A DNA stretch of 64,000 bases from Nocardia asteroides (GCF_021183625.1 NZ_CP089214.1:5518001-5582000), one strand, 5' to 3'; positions 32,852-41,922 are shown, counted from the first letter of the stretch. Numbers and translations are program-made. Notes: generated by a model from the sequence alone, not told the origin.

Positions 32852-33186
32852 CCTTCCTCGGCATGGGCGACGGCGTCGACGACGATGTGCGCCAGGTGGT
32901 CGTCGACCAGCTCGTAGAGCACCTCCCGGCCCGACCGCTCGCCGTGCACCACCCCCGCCGCCTTGAGAATCCGCAGGTGCTGGCTCACCAGCGGCTGGGT
33001 CACCCCGAGCGCGTCCACCAGTTCGTGCACGCAGCGCGGCGACTCCCGCAATTGCAACACGATCGCGATGCGAACGGGGGCGGCGAGTGCGCGCAGCAGT
33101 TCGCCGGCGTCCTCCAGGACGGCCCGGCTCGGCACCGGCGCCGGGGCGGGGGAACGATAGGGGTTGTGCGGCACGGCGGCTGTCAT
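32848..33186 (-). CDS. smtB: ArsR/SmtB-family zinc-sensing repressor
   Basis: 112 residues. Helix-turn-helix: LLRALAAPVRIAIVLQLRES and DALGVTQPLVSQHLRILKAA. The C-terminal alpha-5 helix carries the metal ligands in DDHLAHIVVDAVAHAEE (Asp, His, His, Glu pattern of SmtB-type sensors). ATG 33186 has AAGGAG 9 nt upstream; ATG 33195 is possible. It heads the smtB-zur operon; zinc should relieve its repression. A palindrome in the 5' region (33220-33247) is its probable operator. Confidence 0.88.
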   Translation of the reverse strand: MTAAVPHNPYRSPAPAPVPSRAVLEDAGELLRALAAPVRIAIVLQLRESPRCVHELVDALGVTQPLVSQHLRILKAAGVVHGERSGREVLYELVDDHLAHIVVDAVAHAEEG

Positions 33187-33219
33187 CGGGACCATCTCCT
33201 TATCGGAAAGCGATCCCAT

Positions 33220-33247
33220 TTTGATATGCATAATTGCGCATGTCAAA
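33220..33247. promoter_or_regulatory. 28-bp imperfect palindrome, probable SmtB operator
   Basis: TTTGATATGC ... GCATGTCAAA with AATT at the centre; 11 of 14 arm positions pair. It lies 34 bp upstream of the smtB start, in the divergent region shared with glyS. Confidence 0.5.
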
Positions 33248-33350
33248 CGGACACGCTCCATGGCTGTGCTGGTGACAGCGGGGAATACCCGGGCGTTTAG
33301 GCTGAAAGCCAGAGCATCCGGCCCGATTCTTACGAACGGAGAATTCTCGC

Positions 33351-34736
33351 GTGGCACCCAAGTCGAAGGTGGACACCGTTGCCAACCTCGCCAAGCGCCG
33401 GGGTCTGGTGTACCCGTGCGGTGAGATCTACGGCGGCACCAAGTCGGCCTGGGATTACGGCCCGCTCGGCGTCGAGCTGAAGGAGAACATCAAGCGCCAG
33501 TGGTGGCGCTCGATGGTCACCAGCCGCGACGACGTCGTCGGGCTCGACTCCTCGGTGATCCTGCCGCGCCAGGTCTGGGAGGCATCCGGTCACGTCGAGA
33601 CCTTCAGCGACCCGCTGGTCGAGTCGCTGATCACGCACAAGCGGTACCGCGCCGACCACCTGCTGGAGGCGTACGAGGAGAAGCACGGCCACCCGCCGGC
33701 CAACGGCCTCGCCGACATCCGCGACCCGGAGACCGGCGACCCGGGCAGGTGGACCGAGCCGCGCAACTTCTCCGGCCTGCTCAAGACCTTCCTCGGCCCG
33801 GTCGACGACGCGGAGGGGCTGCACTACCTGCGCCCGGAGACCGCGCAGGGCATCTTCGTCAACTACAAGAACGTCGAGACCACCGCGCGCAAGAAGCCGC
33901 CGTTCGGCATCGCGCAGATCGGCAAGAGCTTCCGCAACGAGATCAGCCCGGGCAACTTCATCTTCCGCACCCGCGAGTTCGAGCAGATGGAGATGGAGTT
34001 CTTCGTCAAGCCGGGCGAGGACGAGAAGTGGCACCAGTACTGGATCGACACCCGGCTGGCCTGGTACACCGACCTCGGCATCGACCCGGAGAACCTGCGG
34101 CTCTTCGAGCACCCCAAGGAGAAGCTCTCGCACTACTCGACCCGCACGGTCGACATCGAGTACCGCTTCCGCTTCCAGGGCAGCGAGTGGGGCGAGCTGG
34201 AGGGGCTGGCCAACCGCACCGACTACGACCTGCGCACGCACGCCGAGCACTCCGGCGCCGACCTGAGCTACTTCGACCAGGCCGCGGGCGAGCGCTACAT
34301 CCCGTACGTGATCGAGCCCGCGGCCGGGCTCACCCGCTCGCTGATGGCCTTCCTGGTCGACGCCTACGCCGAGGACGAGGCGCCGAACGCCAAGGGCGGG
34401 GTCGACGTGCGCACCGTGCTCCGGCTGGACCGCAGGCTCTCGCCGGTCAAGGCCGCGGTGCTGCCGCTCTCCCGCAATGCCGATCTCACCCCCAAGGCGA
34501 AAGGCCTCGCCGCGCAGCTGCGCCGGAACTGGAACGTCGACTTCGACGACGCGGGCGCCATCGGCCGCCGCTACCGGCGCCAGGACGAGATCGGCACCCC
34601 GTTCTGCATCACCGTCGACTTCGACACCCTGGAGGACCAGGCCGTCACGGTGCGCGAGCGGGATTCCATGGCGCAGGAGCGGATCGCGCTGGACAAGGTC
34701 GAGGGGTACCTGGCCCAGCACCTGATCGGCGCCTGA
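33351..34736 (+). CDS. glyS: glycyl-tRNA synthetase (alpha2 type)
   Basis: 461 residues, class II. Motif 1 GVELKENIKRQWW, motif 2 GIAQIGKSFRNEISPGNFIF, motif 3 IEPAAGLTRSLMAFL; the YGGTKSAWDYGPLG N-terminus is diagnostic of the alpha2 glycine enzyme. The anticodon-binding domain closes the chain (VKAAVLPLSRNADLTPKAK). GTG start after ACGGAGA. Same position relative to smtB/zur as in M. tuberculosis. Confidence 0.96.
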   Translation: MAPKSKVDTVANLAKRRGLVYPCGEIYGGTKSAWDYGPLGVELKENIKRQWWRSMVTSRDDVVGLDSSVILPRQVWEASGHVETFSDPLVESLITHKRYRADHLLEAYEEKHGHPPANGLADIRDPETGDPGRWTEPRNFSGLLKTFLGPVDDAEGLHYLRPETAQGIFVNYKNVETTARKKPPFGIAQIGKSFRNEISPGNFIFRTREFEQMEMEFFVKPGEDEKWHQYWIDTRLAWYTDLGIDPENLRLFEHPKEKLSHYSTRTVDIEYRFRFQGSEWGELEGLANRTDYDLRTHAEHSGADLSYFDQAAGERYIPYVIEPAAGLTRSLMAFLVDAYAEDEAPNAKGGVDVRTVLRLDRRLSPVKAAVLPLSRNADLTPKAKGLAAQLRRNWNVDFDDAGAIGRRYRRQDEIGTPFCITVDFDTLEDQAVTVRERDSMAQERIALDKVEGYLAQHLIGA

Positions 34737-35399
34737 TCAGCGCGGCCCGCCGAGCGGCGTGAGGTCGAGCAGGGCCTGCGCGCCGTTCAGCGGTTCGATG
34801 CCGCGCGCGTAGGCCGAGTAGGTGTGGAAGACGGCATCGTCGTCGTCGCGCCAGAAGACGCTGACGCCGGGCTGCTCGTCGGCGAGCGGCCGCCCGGCGA
34901 GCGCGTGCTCCTTGGCGGAGCGGTAGTTGTAGCGGACCGGCGCGATATCGGCGTCCAGCGAGGCGTGGAAGTCGTAGTTGAAGTCGCTGCCGAACGACGA
35001 CACCGTCGGGAAGCTCCAGCCGTGCCCGGCGTGGTAGCCGGCCAGCCGCTCCCACGGGCCGCGGCTGACCGCCGCGAACGCCGTGTCGTGCCCGGGTAGT
35101 CGAGCCAGCCCGCCGACGCTGTCCAGCATCGACGCGCAGCCGGGGCAGCCCTCGTCCCGGTCCCACTCCCACATCAGGTGGTAGACGATCAGCTGCCTGC
35201 GGCCGGCGAACAGCTCGGCCAGCCGCACCCGGCCGTCCCGCCCCTCGAAGACGTAGTCCTTCGCCACCGGAACCATGGGCAGCGCCCGCCTGCGCGCGGC
35301 GAGCGCGTCCACGGCCCGCGTGACCGCCTTCTCCTCGGCCAGCAGCTCTACGCGGGCCGCGAGCCACTCGGCTCGGCTTGCCACGACCGGACGCGCCAC
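34737..35399 (-). CDS. DUF899 thioredoxin-like protein
   Basis: 220 residues. DUF899 signature: long N-terminal helix region (RAEWLAARVELLAEEKAVTR), YVFEGRDGRVRLAELFAGR, LIVYHLMWEWDRDEGCPGCA with a CxxC in the thioredoxin-like position, then VSSFGSDFNYDFHAS. Likely a cytoplasmic redox or detoxification protein; members are often called dithiol-disulfide isomerases without proof. GTG 35399 has GGAGAA upstream. It ends directly against glyS, tail to tail. Confidence 0.8.
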   Translation of the reverse strand: MARPVVASRAEWLAARVELLAEEKAVTRAVDALAARRRALPMVPVAKDYVFEGRDGRVRLAELFAGRRQLIVYHLMWEWDRDEGCPGCASMLDSVGGLARLPGHDTAFAAVSRGPWERLAGYHAGHGWSFPTVSSFGSDFNYDFHASLDADIAPVRYNYRSAKEHALAGRPLADEQPGVSVFWRDDDDAVFHTYSAYARGIEPLNGAQALLDLTPLGGPR

Positions 35400-35586
35400 G
35401 GGTCTTCTCCTTCGCCGCTCGGGGATGTGCCACGGGTTCGTTCCGACAGCCGCTGCGGATTGGTTGCTGAGCGAATGCTGGGGCGCGAGGGGGGTTTTCC
35501 GGGCGGTTGCCGGGATTCGCAGTATTCGCACGGTGACGCGGCGATCCGGATTGCATCCGGGCCCCGGTTGCCGCACCCTTGCGGAT

Positions 35587-36834
35587 GTGTTGCGGGAGAG
35601 GGTCGAGGTGGTGCGCGGACTGGCGCCGTCGGAGGAGCGATTCGTTCGGCACGGAACGTTCACGGGACGTTCCGTCGCGGTGTCCGGCGCCCTGGACATC
35701 GGGGTGCTCCGAAGAGCCTTCGCCGACCTGCAGGCGTCGTATCCGATCCTGCGCTGCCGGATCGCCGCCGACCCGGCCCTGCTGCTCGCGCCGCGCGGCC
35801 GCGCACCCCGGCTCTGGCTCGCCACCGGCGACCCCGCCGTCGTGCCGCTGCCGCGCCGCGCGCTGCGCCCGGATCGGGCGCTCGGCTACCTGGACGTGGT
35901 GCGCGACCGCGGCCTGGCCCGGGTGACGCTGTACGTGCACCACGCGGTCGCCGACGCGGGGCACTGCCTCGCGCTCTTCGCCCGGCTGTGGGAGCTCTAC
36001 ACCGAGCGGGCCGAGTACGGGCGGGCCACCGTGCGCGAGCATCCGCTACCGCTGCCGCTGGAGCAGCACGTGCTCGGCAGCGGGCTGAGCCGGGCAGGCG
36101 TCTCCGGGCTGGAGAACGTGATCGCAGCCGGGCCGCCGCCACCGCCGCCCACCGGGCACGCGCCGGGGCCGCAGGCGCTGGCCCGGCCCCACCGCCTCGT
36201 CCTCGACCCGGCGGCGACCGCGCGGCTCACCGGATTCGCCCGCGCGCACGGGGTCTCGATGAACGGTGTGGTGACCGCCGCGCTGCTGCGCGCCTTCGCA
36301 GAACTCGCACCGGCGCGCGGGCCGGTCGGCTGCGTCTACCCGGTGGATCTGCGCACCAGGCTCGGGCACCAGGTGGACGCCGTCGGCGGCACCAATATGG
36401 CCGGGCTCACCGGTTTTCTCGCGACCGGGCTCGACCGCGCGGCCGACCCCGTCGAGCTCGCGCAGCGGGTGAACAGCACGCTGCGGCACGACCTCGCCGA
36501 GGGCATCGTGCAGCAGTCGGTGCTGCACTTCCCGGATTTCTACGGCGATCGGCGGGTGCATTCGCTGGCCGGGCACGTCGCGATCACCAATACCGGTGCG
36601 GTGCGGCCCTTCACGGTGCCCGCCGGGCTGCGGCTGACCGACTACGAGATCGTCTACCTCTCCGCGCATCCCCGGCCGTCGGCGGGGGCGAGCGCCGCGG
36701 TGACGTTCCTCGTCTACACCTACGCCGGGCGGCTGAGCGTCGGGGTGCTCGGGGGCGGTGATCCGGAGCGGATGGCGGCGGCGGTCCGCGCGGAGCTCGA
36801 CCTGCTGGTGGAGGGGGTTCCGGTCGCGGGCTGA
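35587..36834 (+). CDS. PapA5-like acyltransferase (condensation-domain fold)
   Basis: 415 residues, close to the 422 of M. tuberculosis PapA5, which transfers mycocerosic acids to phthiocerol. The active-site region reads LYVHHAVADAGHCLALFA: the HHxxxDG motif appears as HHAVADAG, one residue longer before the Gly. Other PapA-type segments: SMNGVVTAALLRAFAEL, CVYPVDLRTRLG, and LAEGIVQQSVLHF. GTG 35587 gives the PapA5-like N-terminal length; GTG 35608 after GGAGAGG is the alternative. No polyketide synthase is in the window, so the acyl donor is unknown; a wax- or glycolipid-related product is possible. Confidence 0.75.
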   Translation: MLRERVEVVRGLAPSEERFVRHGTFTGRSVAVSGALDIGVLRRAFADLQASYPILRCRIAADPALLLAPRGRAPRLWLATGDPAVVPLPRRALRPDRALGYLDVVRDRGLARVTLYVHHAVADAGHCLALFARLWELYTERAEYGRATVREHPLPLPLEQHVLGSGLSRAGVSGLENVIAAGPPPPPPTGHAPGPQALARPHRLVLDPAATARLTGFARAHGVSMNGVVTAALLRAFAELAPARGPVGCVYPVDLRTRLGHQVDAVGGTNMAGLTGFLATGLDRAADPVELAQRVNSTLRHDLAEGIVQQSVLHFPDFYGDRRVHSLAGHVAITNTGAVRPFTVPAGLRLTDYEIVYLSAHPRPSAGASAAVTFLVYTYAGRLSVGVLGGGDPERMAAAVRAELDLLVEGVPVAG

Positions 36835-36841
36835 GCCCGGC

Positions 36842-38785
36842 TCAGAACCGGCCGCCGCGGCCGATCCGCCGCGACCCGGACGACCCGCCGTAGGAGCGCG
36901 GCCGGTACCCGCCACCGCCACCCGCGGCACCGCGCAGCAAACCCTCGACGAGGATGCCGCCGAGTACCGCGCCCGCCTGGCTCCCGCCGGACGGCGCCCG
37001 GCTCGCCTCCCAGCGCCGCACATCGGCCTGCGCCTCCCGCAGCGCGGCGCTACCGAGCTCGGCCGCCGCGCGGGCGTTCTCCAGCGCCGCGGCGGGGTCG
37101 CCCGCGGCCAGCCGCTGCGCCTCGTCGAGCCGCCGCTGCGCCTCGGAGAGCCGGGTCCGGGCCTGCGCGTCCACCGCGCCGCGCCGGGTGCCGACGAAAT
37201 CGCCCGCGGCCGCGATCTGCCCGCGCGCGGCGGTGAGCGCGTGCTCCAACCGCCCGCGCAGCTCCTCCTCGGCCCGCCGGTGCTCGGTGGCGGCGGCGAT
37301 CACCCGATCCAGCTCCCCGTCGGCGCGCACCACCTCGCGGAAGGCACCGAGCGGGTCGCTCTCCGCGGCGGCCTCGGCCCCGGCCAGCGCCGCCTGCGCG
37401 GCCGTGCGCGCGGCCGCCAGCGGCTGCCCGCCGTGCGCGGCGAGCCCGCCCGCGGTCTCCAGATCCGCGCGCAACTCGGCGAGCGCGGCGGGCAGCCCGG
37501 CCCGCGCGGAGGCGATATCGGCCGCCGCCGTTGCGATCGCCCCGAGCAGCGTGCGCGCCTGCCCGAGCGCCGCCTCGGCGCCGCGGATCGCCGCCACCGC
37601 CTCGCCCTGCTCGCCGACCGGCTTCGCCAGCGCCGCCCGCCCGGCGTCGATCGCCCGCTCCCCGAACGTGATCCGCTCCCGCGCGGCCGCCACATTGTCC
37701 CGGACCGAGATCAGCGTGCTCGCCGGGTAGGTGCCGGTGAGCCGGGCCAGCTCGGCCTCGGCCCCCGGCACCGCGCCGGTGAGCTCGACCAGGTCGCGGG
37801 TGAGCGCGTCCAGCCGGGCGCCGCCGTTCAGCAGCAGGTCCCGCATGGCGTCGAACTCCGCGACCCGCCCGTCCAGTTCGCGATCCGCCCCGCCGACCGT
37901 GCCGAGCAGCTCCAGCAGCAGCGTGCGCTGCTCGTCCGGCGTCTCCGGGACGGCGTCGTCCAGCTGCTGCCTGATCTGGAAGGCGCGGCTCGCCGCCTGC
38001 CGCGCGCTCTCCAGCGCGGTGCGGAACGGGGTGGCGGCGGTGGCGCCGAACTCGCCGGTCGCGATCTCCAGCTCCTCGCCGCTGGCGCGGATGGCATCGT
38101 CCAGCTCGACCAGCACCTCCCGCGAGCGGGCGTGCAGTGTCTCCAGTGAGAGCGCGCCGATGGCGGCGACATTGTCCGGGTCCAGAGTGCGCGCCGCCGC
38201 CAATTCCGCCGCGCGCCTTCGGCTCCGCCGGACCCGCGACCACACGACCAGCCCCGCGGCCGCCGCCACCACGAGCACGAGCACGATCACCAGCCCCACC
38301 GGGCTCACCCCGCCGCCGCGCAGCGCCCCGTCGATGCCGTCGGCCGCCGCCACCCCGGCGCCCGCCCAGCGCCCCGCGCGCAGCTCCGGCTCGACCCGCT
38401 CGGCCAGGACGTCGTCCAGCTCACCGTCGCTGAGTCCGGACGGCGGCTCCCCGGCGAACCAGTACGCCCGGTCCTCGGTGGCGACCGCGAGCAGCAGGTC
38501 GCGCGAGCCGAAGCCGGAGAGCGCCGCGGTGCGCTCCGCCCAGCCCTGCGGCGCCATGCCGTCGAAATCGCGCACGTAGACCACCCAGAGCCGCACCTGG
38601 TGGTTGCCGTAGAGGTTGTCGACCGCGGCGTTCACCCGGTCGCTGCCCGCGGTGTCCAGCGCATTCGCCCGATCCAGCACGTGCGGCCCGATCCGCTCCG
38701 GCGGCTCCGCGCCCGCCGGAGCGACCGGAAGCAGGGCGAACAACACCGCGAGCAGCAGAACCACGCGCACCTTCAGCACCGACAT
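36842..38785 (-). CDS. TPM-domain membrane protein with long coiled-coil region
   Basis: 647 residues. Signal peptide (VVLLLAVLFALLPVAPAGA), then a TPM (PF04536-type) domain at 30-150 (NAAVDNLYGNHQVRLWVVYV, LLAVATEDRAYWFAGEPP). One membrane helix near residue 165 (VGLVIVLVLVVAAAAGLVVW), then about 400 residues of Ala/Arg/Glu-rich helix, and a Gly/Arg/Tyr-rich tail. By order and domain layout it corresponds to Rv2345. The TPM domain faces outside and the coiled coil inside. Some TPM domains are phosphatases; activity here is unproven. Confidence 0.82.
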   Translation of the reverse strand: MSVLKVRVVLLLAVLFALLPVAPAGAEPPERIGPHVLDRANALDTAGSDRVNAAVDNLYGNHQVRLWVVYVRDFDGMAPQGWAERTAALSGFGSRDLLLAVATEDRAYWFAGEPPSGLSDGELDDVLAERVEPELRAGRWAGAGVAAADGIDGALRGGGVSPVGLVIVLVLVVAAAAGLVVWSRVRRSRRRAAELAAARTLDPDNVAAIGALSLETLHARSREVLVELDDAIRASGEELEIATGEFGATAATPFRTALESARQAASRAFQIRQQLDDAVPETPDEQRTLLLELLGTVGGADRELDGRVAEFDAMRDLLLNGGARLDALTRDLVELTGAVPGAEAELARLTGTYPASTLISVRDNVAAARERITFGERAIDAGRAALAKPVGEQGEAVAAIRGAEAALGQARTLLGAIATAAADIASARAGLPAALAELRADLETAGGLAAHGGQPLAAARTAAQAALAGAEAAAESDPLGAFREVVRADGELDRVIAAATEHRRAEEELRGRLEHALTAARGQIAAAGDFVGTRRGAVDAQARTRLSEAQRRLDEAQRLAAGDPAAALENARAAAELGSAALREAQADVRRWEASRAPSGGSQAGAVLGGILVEGLLRGAAGGGGGYRPRSYGGSSGSRRIGRGGRF

Positions 38786-38822
38786 GGCCCCGATCCAACC
38801 AGACCGAGCGCCGCGCGCTGGC

Positions 38823-38828
38823 TAGCAT
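38823..38828 (+). promoter_or_regulatory. -10 box (TAGCAT) of a leaderless promoter
   Basis: TAGCAT, 6 nt, then GTG 38835 of the MBL hydrolase. Confidence 0.5.
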
Positions 38829-38834
38829 CGAACC

Positions 38835-39509
38835 GTGATCACGATCGACCAGCCCTACACCGGCCACGTCTCCCCGGGATCGAACCCGCAGCAGCGCGAC
38901 GTCCCCGGCGCGCGCATCGTCAAACTGTCGGTCGGCCCGATGGACAACAACAGCTACCTGGTGCAGTGCGCCGCCACCGGGGCCGCGCTGCTCATCGACG
39001 CCGCCAACGAACCCGACCGGCTCCGCGCCCTGCTCGCCCAGGAGGCGAAGGGCCGGCTCGAGCTGATCGTCACCACGCACCAGCACGGTGACCACTGGCA
39101 GGCGCTCGCCGACGTCGCCGCCGCCACCGGCGCCCCCACCGCCGCGCACGCCCTCGACGCCGACCCGCTCCCGGTCGCCCCCGACCGGCTGCTCGCCGAC
39201 GGCGACACCGTCGAGGTCGGCGAGCTCCGTTTCGACATCGTGCACCTGCGGGGCCACACCCCCGGCTCGGTCGCGCTGGTCCTGCGCGACGGCGACGGCA
39301 CCGTGCACATCTTCACCGGCGACTGCCTCTTCCCCGGCGGCGTCGGCAAGACCTCCGGCGCCGAGAGCTTCGACTCCCTGCTCACCGGCGTCCGCACCAA
39401 GCTCTTCAAGCGCTACGAGGACGCGCTCGTCTACCCCGGCCACGGCGCCGACACCACCCTCGCCGCCGAGCGCCCGCGGCTGGCGGAGTGGCGCGAGCGG
39501 GGATGGTGA
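38835..39509 (+). CDS. metallo-beta-lactamase-fold hydrolase (glyoxalase II-like)
   Basis: 224 residues. The metal motif is VTTHQHGDHWQAL (HxHxDH), followed by LRGHTPGSVAL (third His), FTGDCLFPGG (bridging Asp) and YPGHGADTT (last His). All di-zinc ligands are present. It resembles glyoxalase II and the persulfide dioxygenase group. Monocistronic with a leaderless promoter. The substrate is likely a thioester but cannot be fixed. Confidence 0.87.
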   Translation: MITIDQPYTGHVSPGSNPQQRDVPGARIVKLSVGPMDNNSYLVQCAATGAALLIDAANEPDRLRALLAQEAKGRLELIVTTHQHGDHWQALADVAAATGAPTAAHALDADPLPVAPDRLLADGDTVEVGELRFDIVHLRGHTPGSVALVLRDGDGTVHIFTGDCLFPGGVGKTSGAESFDSLLTGVRTKLFKRYEDALVYPGHGADTTLAAERPRLAEWRERGW

Positions 39510-39527
39510 ACCGCCGCCCCGGATCCC

Positions 39528-39533
39528 TACACT
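39528..39533 (+). promoter_or_regulatory. -10 box (TACACT) of a leaderless promoter
   Basis: TACACT, 6 nt, then ATG 39540 of the small lipoprotein gene. Confidence 0.55.
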
Positions 39534-39539
39534 GACCCC

Positions 39540-39887
39540 ATGCCCGTTTCGACCCGTATGTCCGCCCGTGTCCTCCTCGCCGCCGGTGCGGCCGCGCTGC
39601 TCGCCGCCTGCACCGCGCAGGGGCCGGGCTCGCAGACCACCTGCGATGTCTCCGGCTGCGTCGTCACCTTCGAGCGTGGCGTCGCCGCCTCGGCGAGCAT
39701 CCTCGGCGTCGACGCGAAACTCGTTGCGGTGAACGGCAACCTGGTCACCCTGGAGATCGCCGGACAGCAGGTGGTGGTGCCGGCGGGGGATACCCAGCAG
39801 GCGGCGGAGGGGCTGAACGTGACCGTGCAGGAGGTCACCGAGCAGCAGGTGAAGGTGAAGGTGGCTACCGGGCTGCAGGTGGGTTGA
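39540..39887 (+). CDS. small lipoprotein
   Basis: 115 residues. Lipoprotein signal peptide with lipobox LLAAC (lipidated Cys near residue 24). The mature domain has a Cys pair (TTCDVSGCVVTFERG) and a strand-rich C-terminus (GNLVTLEIAGQQVVVPAGD; QQVKVKVATGLQVG). It resembles small Nocardia surface lipoproteins of unknown function. Start fixed by a leaderless -10 box 6 nt upstream. Confidence 0.8.
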   Translation: MPVSTRMSARVLLAAGAAALLAACTAQGPGSQTTCDVSGCVVTFERGVAASASILGVDAKLVAVNGNLVTLEIAGQQVVVPAGDTQQAAEGLNVTVQEVTEQQVKVKVATGLQVG

Positions 39888-39959
39888 GGCTCTCGACCAT
39901 CCGCTCGGCGCTGTGCCCCCCGAACCACCTACCGCGAGGTGAGTACGGCGCCGACCTGG

Positions 39960-39965
39960 CAGACT
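39960..39965 (+). promoter_or_regulatory. -10 box (CAGACT) of a leaderless promoter
   Basis: CAGACT, 6 nt, then GTG 39972 of the YdcF-like gene, which is the first gene of the run leading into dgt. Confidence 0.45.
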
Positions 39966-39971
39966 TGACCC

Positions 39972-40667
39972 GTGAATCCCGCTCAGCTGCAGACCCGCCC
40001 GCTGTCGCAGGTGCCGCGCGACCAGCGGCGCGGCTTCGGCGCGGCGCTGTGGCGCTGGATCGTGCGGTTCTTCCTCGGTGCGCTGCTGATGGCGATGGTG
40101 CTGGTCGGGGGCACCGCGCTCCGGGTGTGGCAGGTGGCGCGGATCGACGACTACACCCCGGCCGACGCCATCGTCGTGCTCGGCGCCGCGCAGTACTCCG
40201 GCACCCCCTCGTCGGTCTTCGAGGCCAGGCTGGAGCGCGCCAACCGGCTCTACAAGGCCGGGGTCGCGCCGGTGGTGATCACGGTCGGCGGCAAGCAGGA
40301 GGGCGACCTCTACACCGAGGCCGCCTCCGGCAAGAACTACCTCATGGACCAGGGCGTCCCCGAGGAGGCGATCCTCGCGGTGGAGACCGGCTCGGACACG
40401 CTGCGCAGCATCGAGGCCGTCGCCGCCGCCATGCGCGAGCGCGGCTGGTCGTCGGCGGCGCTGGTCAGCGACCCCTGGCACTCCTTGCGCACGCGCACCA
40501 TGGCCCGCGACGCCGGGCTCGCGGCCTGGACCGCGCCGACCCGCTCCGGCCCCGCCGTCTACACCCGCGAATCGCAGGCGCACGGCATCGCCAGGGAGAC
40601 CGGCGCGCTGCTCTGGTACCAGCTCACCCACTTCTCCGCCGACTTCGAATACACAGCGGGACAATGA
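39972..40667 (+). CDS. YdcF/SanA-like DUF218 membrane protein
   Basis: 231 residues. One membrane helix near residue 35 (RFFLGALLMAMVLVGGTALR), then the DUF218 domain outside: ADAIVVLGAAQYSG, VVITVGGKQEGDLYTEA, SDTLRSIEAVAAAM, and VSDPWHSLRTRTMARDAGL with the conserved Asp and His. SanA homologues affect envelope permeability and vancomycin sensitivity. Its TGA overlaps the dgt ATG (ATGA), so the two are co-translated. Substrate unknown. Confidence 0.83.
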   Translation: MNPAQLQTRPLSQVPRDQRRGFGAALWRWIVRFFLGALLMAMVLVGGTALRVWQVARIDDYTPADAIVVLGAAQYSGTPSSVFEARLERANRLYKAGVAPVVITVGGKQEGDLYTEAASGKNYLMDQGVPEEAILAVETGSDTLRSIEAVAAAMRERGWSSAALVSDPWHSLRTRTMARDAGLAAWTAPTRSGPAVYTRESQAHGIARETGALLWYQLTHFSADFEYTAGQ

Positions 40668-41908
40668 CCTACACCGAGCACGACCGCGCCCGCCTGGTCC
40701 GGGAGGCAGCCAAGACCGCGGGGCTCGGCCCCGCGAGCGAGGAGACCGGGCACCGCACCGAGTTCGCCCGCGACCGGGCCCGGGTGCTGCACTCCGCCGC
40801 GCTGCGCAGGCTCGCGGACAAGACCCAGGTGATGGGGCCGCGCGAGGGCGACACCCCGCGCACCAGGCTCACCCACTCGCTCGAGGTCGCGCAGATCGGC
40901 CGCGGCATCGCCGACGGCCTCGGCTGCGACCCCGACCTCGCCGACCTGGCCGGGCTCGCACACGACATCGGCCACCCGCCCTACGGCCACAACGGTGAGC
41001 GCGCGCTCGACATCTTCGCCGAGGCGTACGGCGGCTTCGAGGGCAACGCGCAGAACCTGCGCATCCTCACCCGGCTGGAGCCCAAGGTGGTCACCCCGGA
41101 CGGCGCGTCGGCCGGGCTCAACCTCACCAGGGCCGCCCTGGACGCCGCCATCAAGTACCCGTGGGTGCGTACCGCCCCGGCCAGCAAGTTCGGCGCCTAC
41201 GCCGTCGACGCCGACCGGCTGGCCTGGGTGCGCGACGGCGCCCCCGCCCGCAGGCAGACGCTGGAGTGCCAGGTCATGGACTGGGCCGACGACGTCGCCT
41301 ACTCGGTGCACGACGTCGAGGACGGCGTGCTCGCGGGCCGCATCGACCTGCGCGCCCTCGCCGACCCCGCCGAGCAGCGCGCCCTCGCCGACCTCGGGCA
41401 CAACCGCGACCTCGCGGTCGACGAGCTCTGCGCCGCCGCCCAGCGCCTCTCCGAGCTGCCCGTCGTCGCGGATGCCACGGGCTACGACGCCACCTTCCGC
41501 GCCTCGGTCGCGCTCAAGCGGCTGACCAGCGAGCTGGTCGGGCGCTTCACCACCGCCGCCGTCACCGCGACCAGGGCGGTCGCGGGGGAGCGGCCGCTCA
41601 CCCGCTACGCCGCCGACCTGGAGGTGCCGCGGATCGTCGCCGCCGAGGTCGCCGTGCTGAAGACCGTCGCGCTGCGCTACGTCATGTCCGACCCGGTGCA
41701 CAAGATGCGCCAGGCCGAGCAGCGCGAGACCATCCTCGCCGTCGCGACCGGGCTGCTGGCCCAGGCCCCGCGCTACCTCGACCCGGTGCTGCTGCCGTGG
41801 TGGAAGGCGGCCGACGACGACACCGCGCGGGTTCGGGTGATCGTCGACCAGATCGCCTCCTACACCGAGAGCCGCCTGGAGCGGGTGGCCACCAAGTTCC
41901 CCGGCTGA
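40664..41908 (+). CDS. dgt: deoxyguanosinetriphosphate triphosphohydrolase-like protein
   Basis: 414 residues. HD-domain dNTPase, releasing triphosphate from deoxynucleotides. Metal residues: RTRLTHSLEVAQIGR (first His), LAHDIGHPPYGHNGE (HD pair) and CQVMDWADDVAYSVHDVEDG (last Asp). ATG 40664 overlaps the preceding stop. It lies directly before dnaG as in mycobacteria (Rv2344c). Homologues need another dNTP as activator; that cannot be seen here. Confidence 0.93.
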   Translation: MTYTEHDRARLVREAAKTAGLGPASEETGHRTEFARDRARVLHSAALRRLADKTQVMGPREGDTPRTRLTHSLEVAQIGRGIADGLGCDPDLADLAGLAHDIGHPPYGHNGERALDIFAEAYGGFEGNAQNLRILTRLEPKVVTPDGASAGLNLTRAALDAAIKYPWVRTAPASKFGAYAVDADRLAWVRDGAPARRQTLECQVMDWADDVAYSVHDVEDGVLAGRIDLRALADPAEQRALADLGHNRDLAVDELCAAAQRLSELPVVADATGYDATFRASVALKRLTSELVGRFTTAAVTATRAVAGERPLTRYAADLEVPRIVAAEVAVLKTVALRYVMSDPVHKMRQAEQRETILAVATGLLAQAPRYLDPVLLPWWKAADDDTARVRVIVDQIASYTESRLERVATKFPG

Positions 41909-41910
41909 CC

Positions 41911-41916
41911 TAGACT
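41911..41916 (+). promoter_or_regulatory. -10 box (TAGACT) of a leaderless promoter
   Basis: TAGACT begins 2 nt after the dgt stop; 6 nt later is GTG 41923 of dnaG. Confidence 0.55.
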
Positions 41917-41922
41917 CGACCC

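Noticed and set aside
33250..33350. T-box leader before glyS
   Set aside because: Too short, no specifier stem or T-box sequence visible; a simple promoter is enough.
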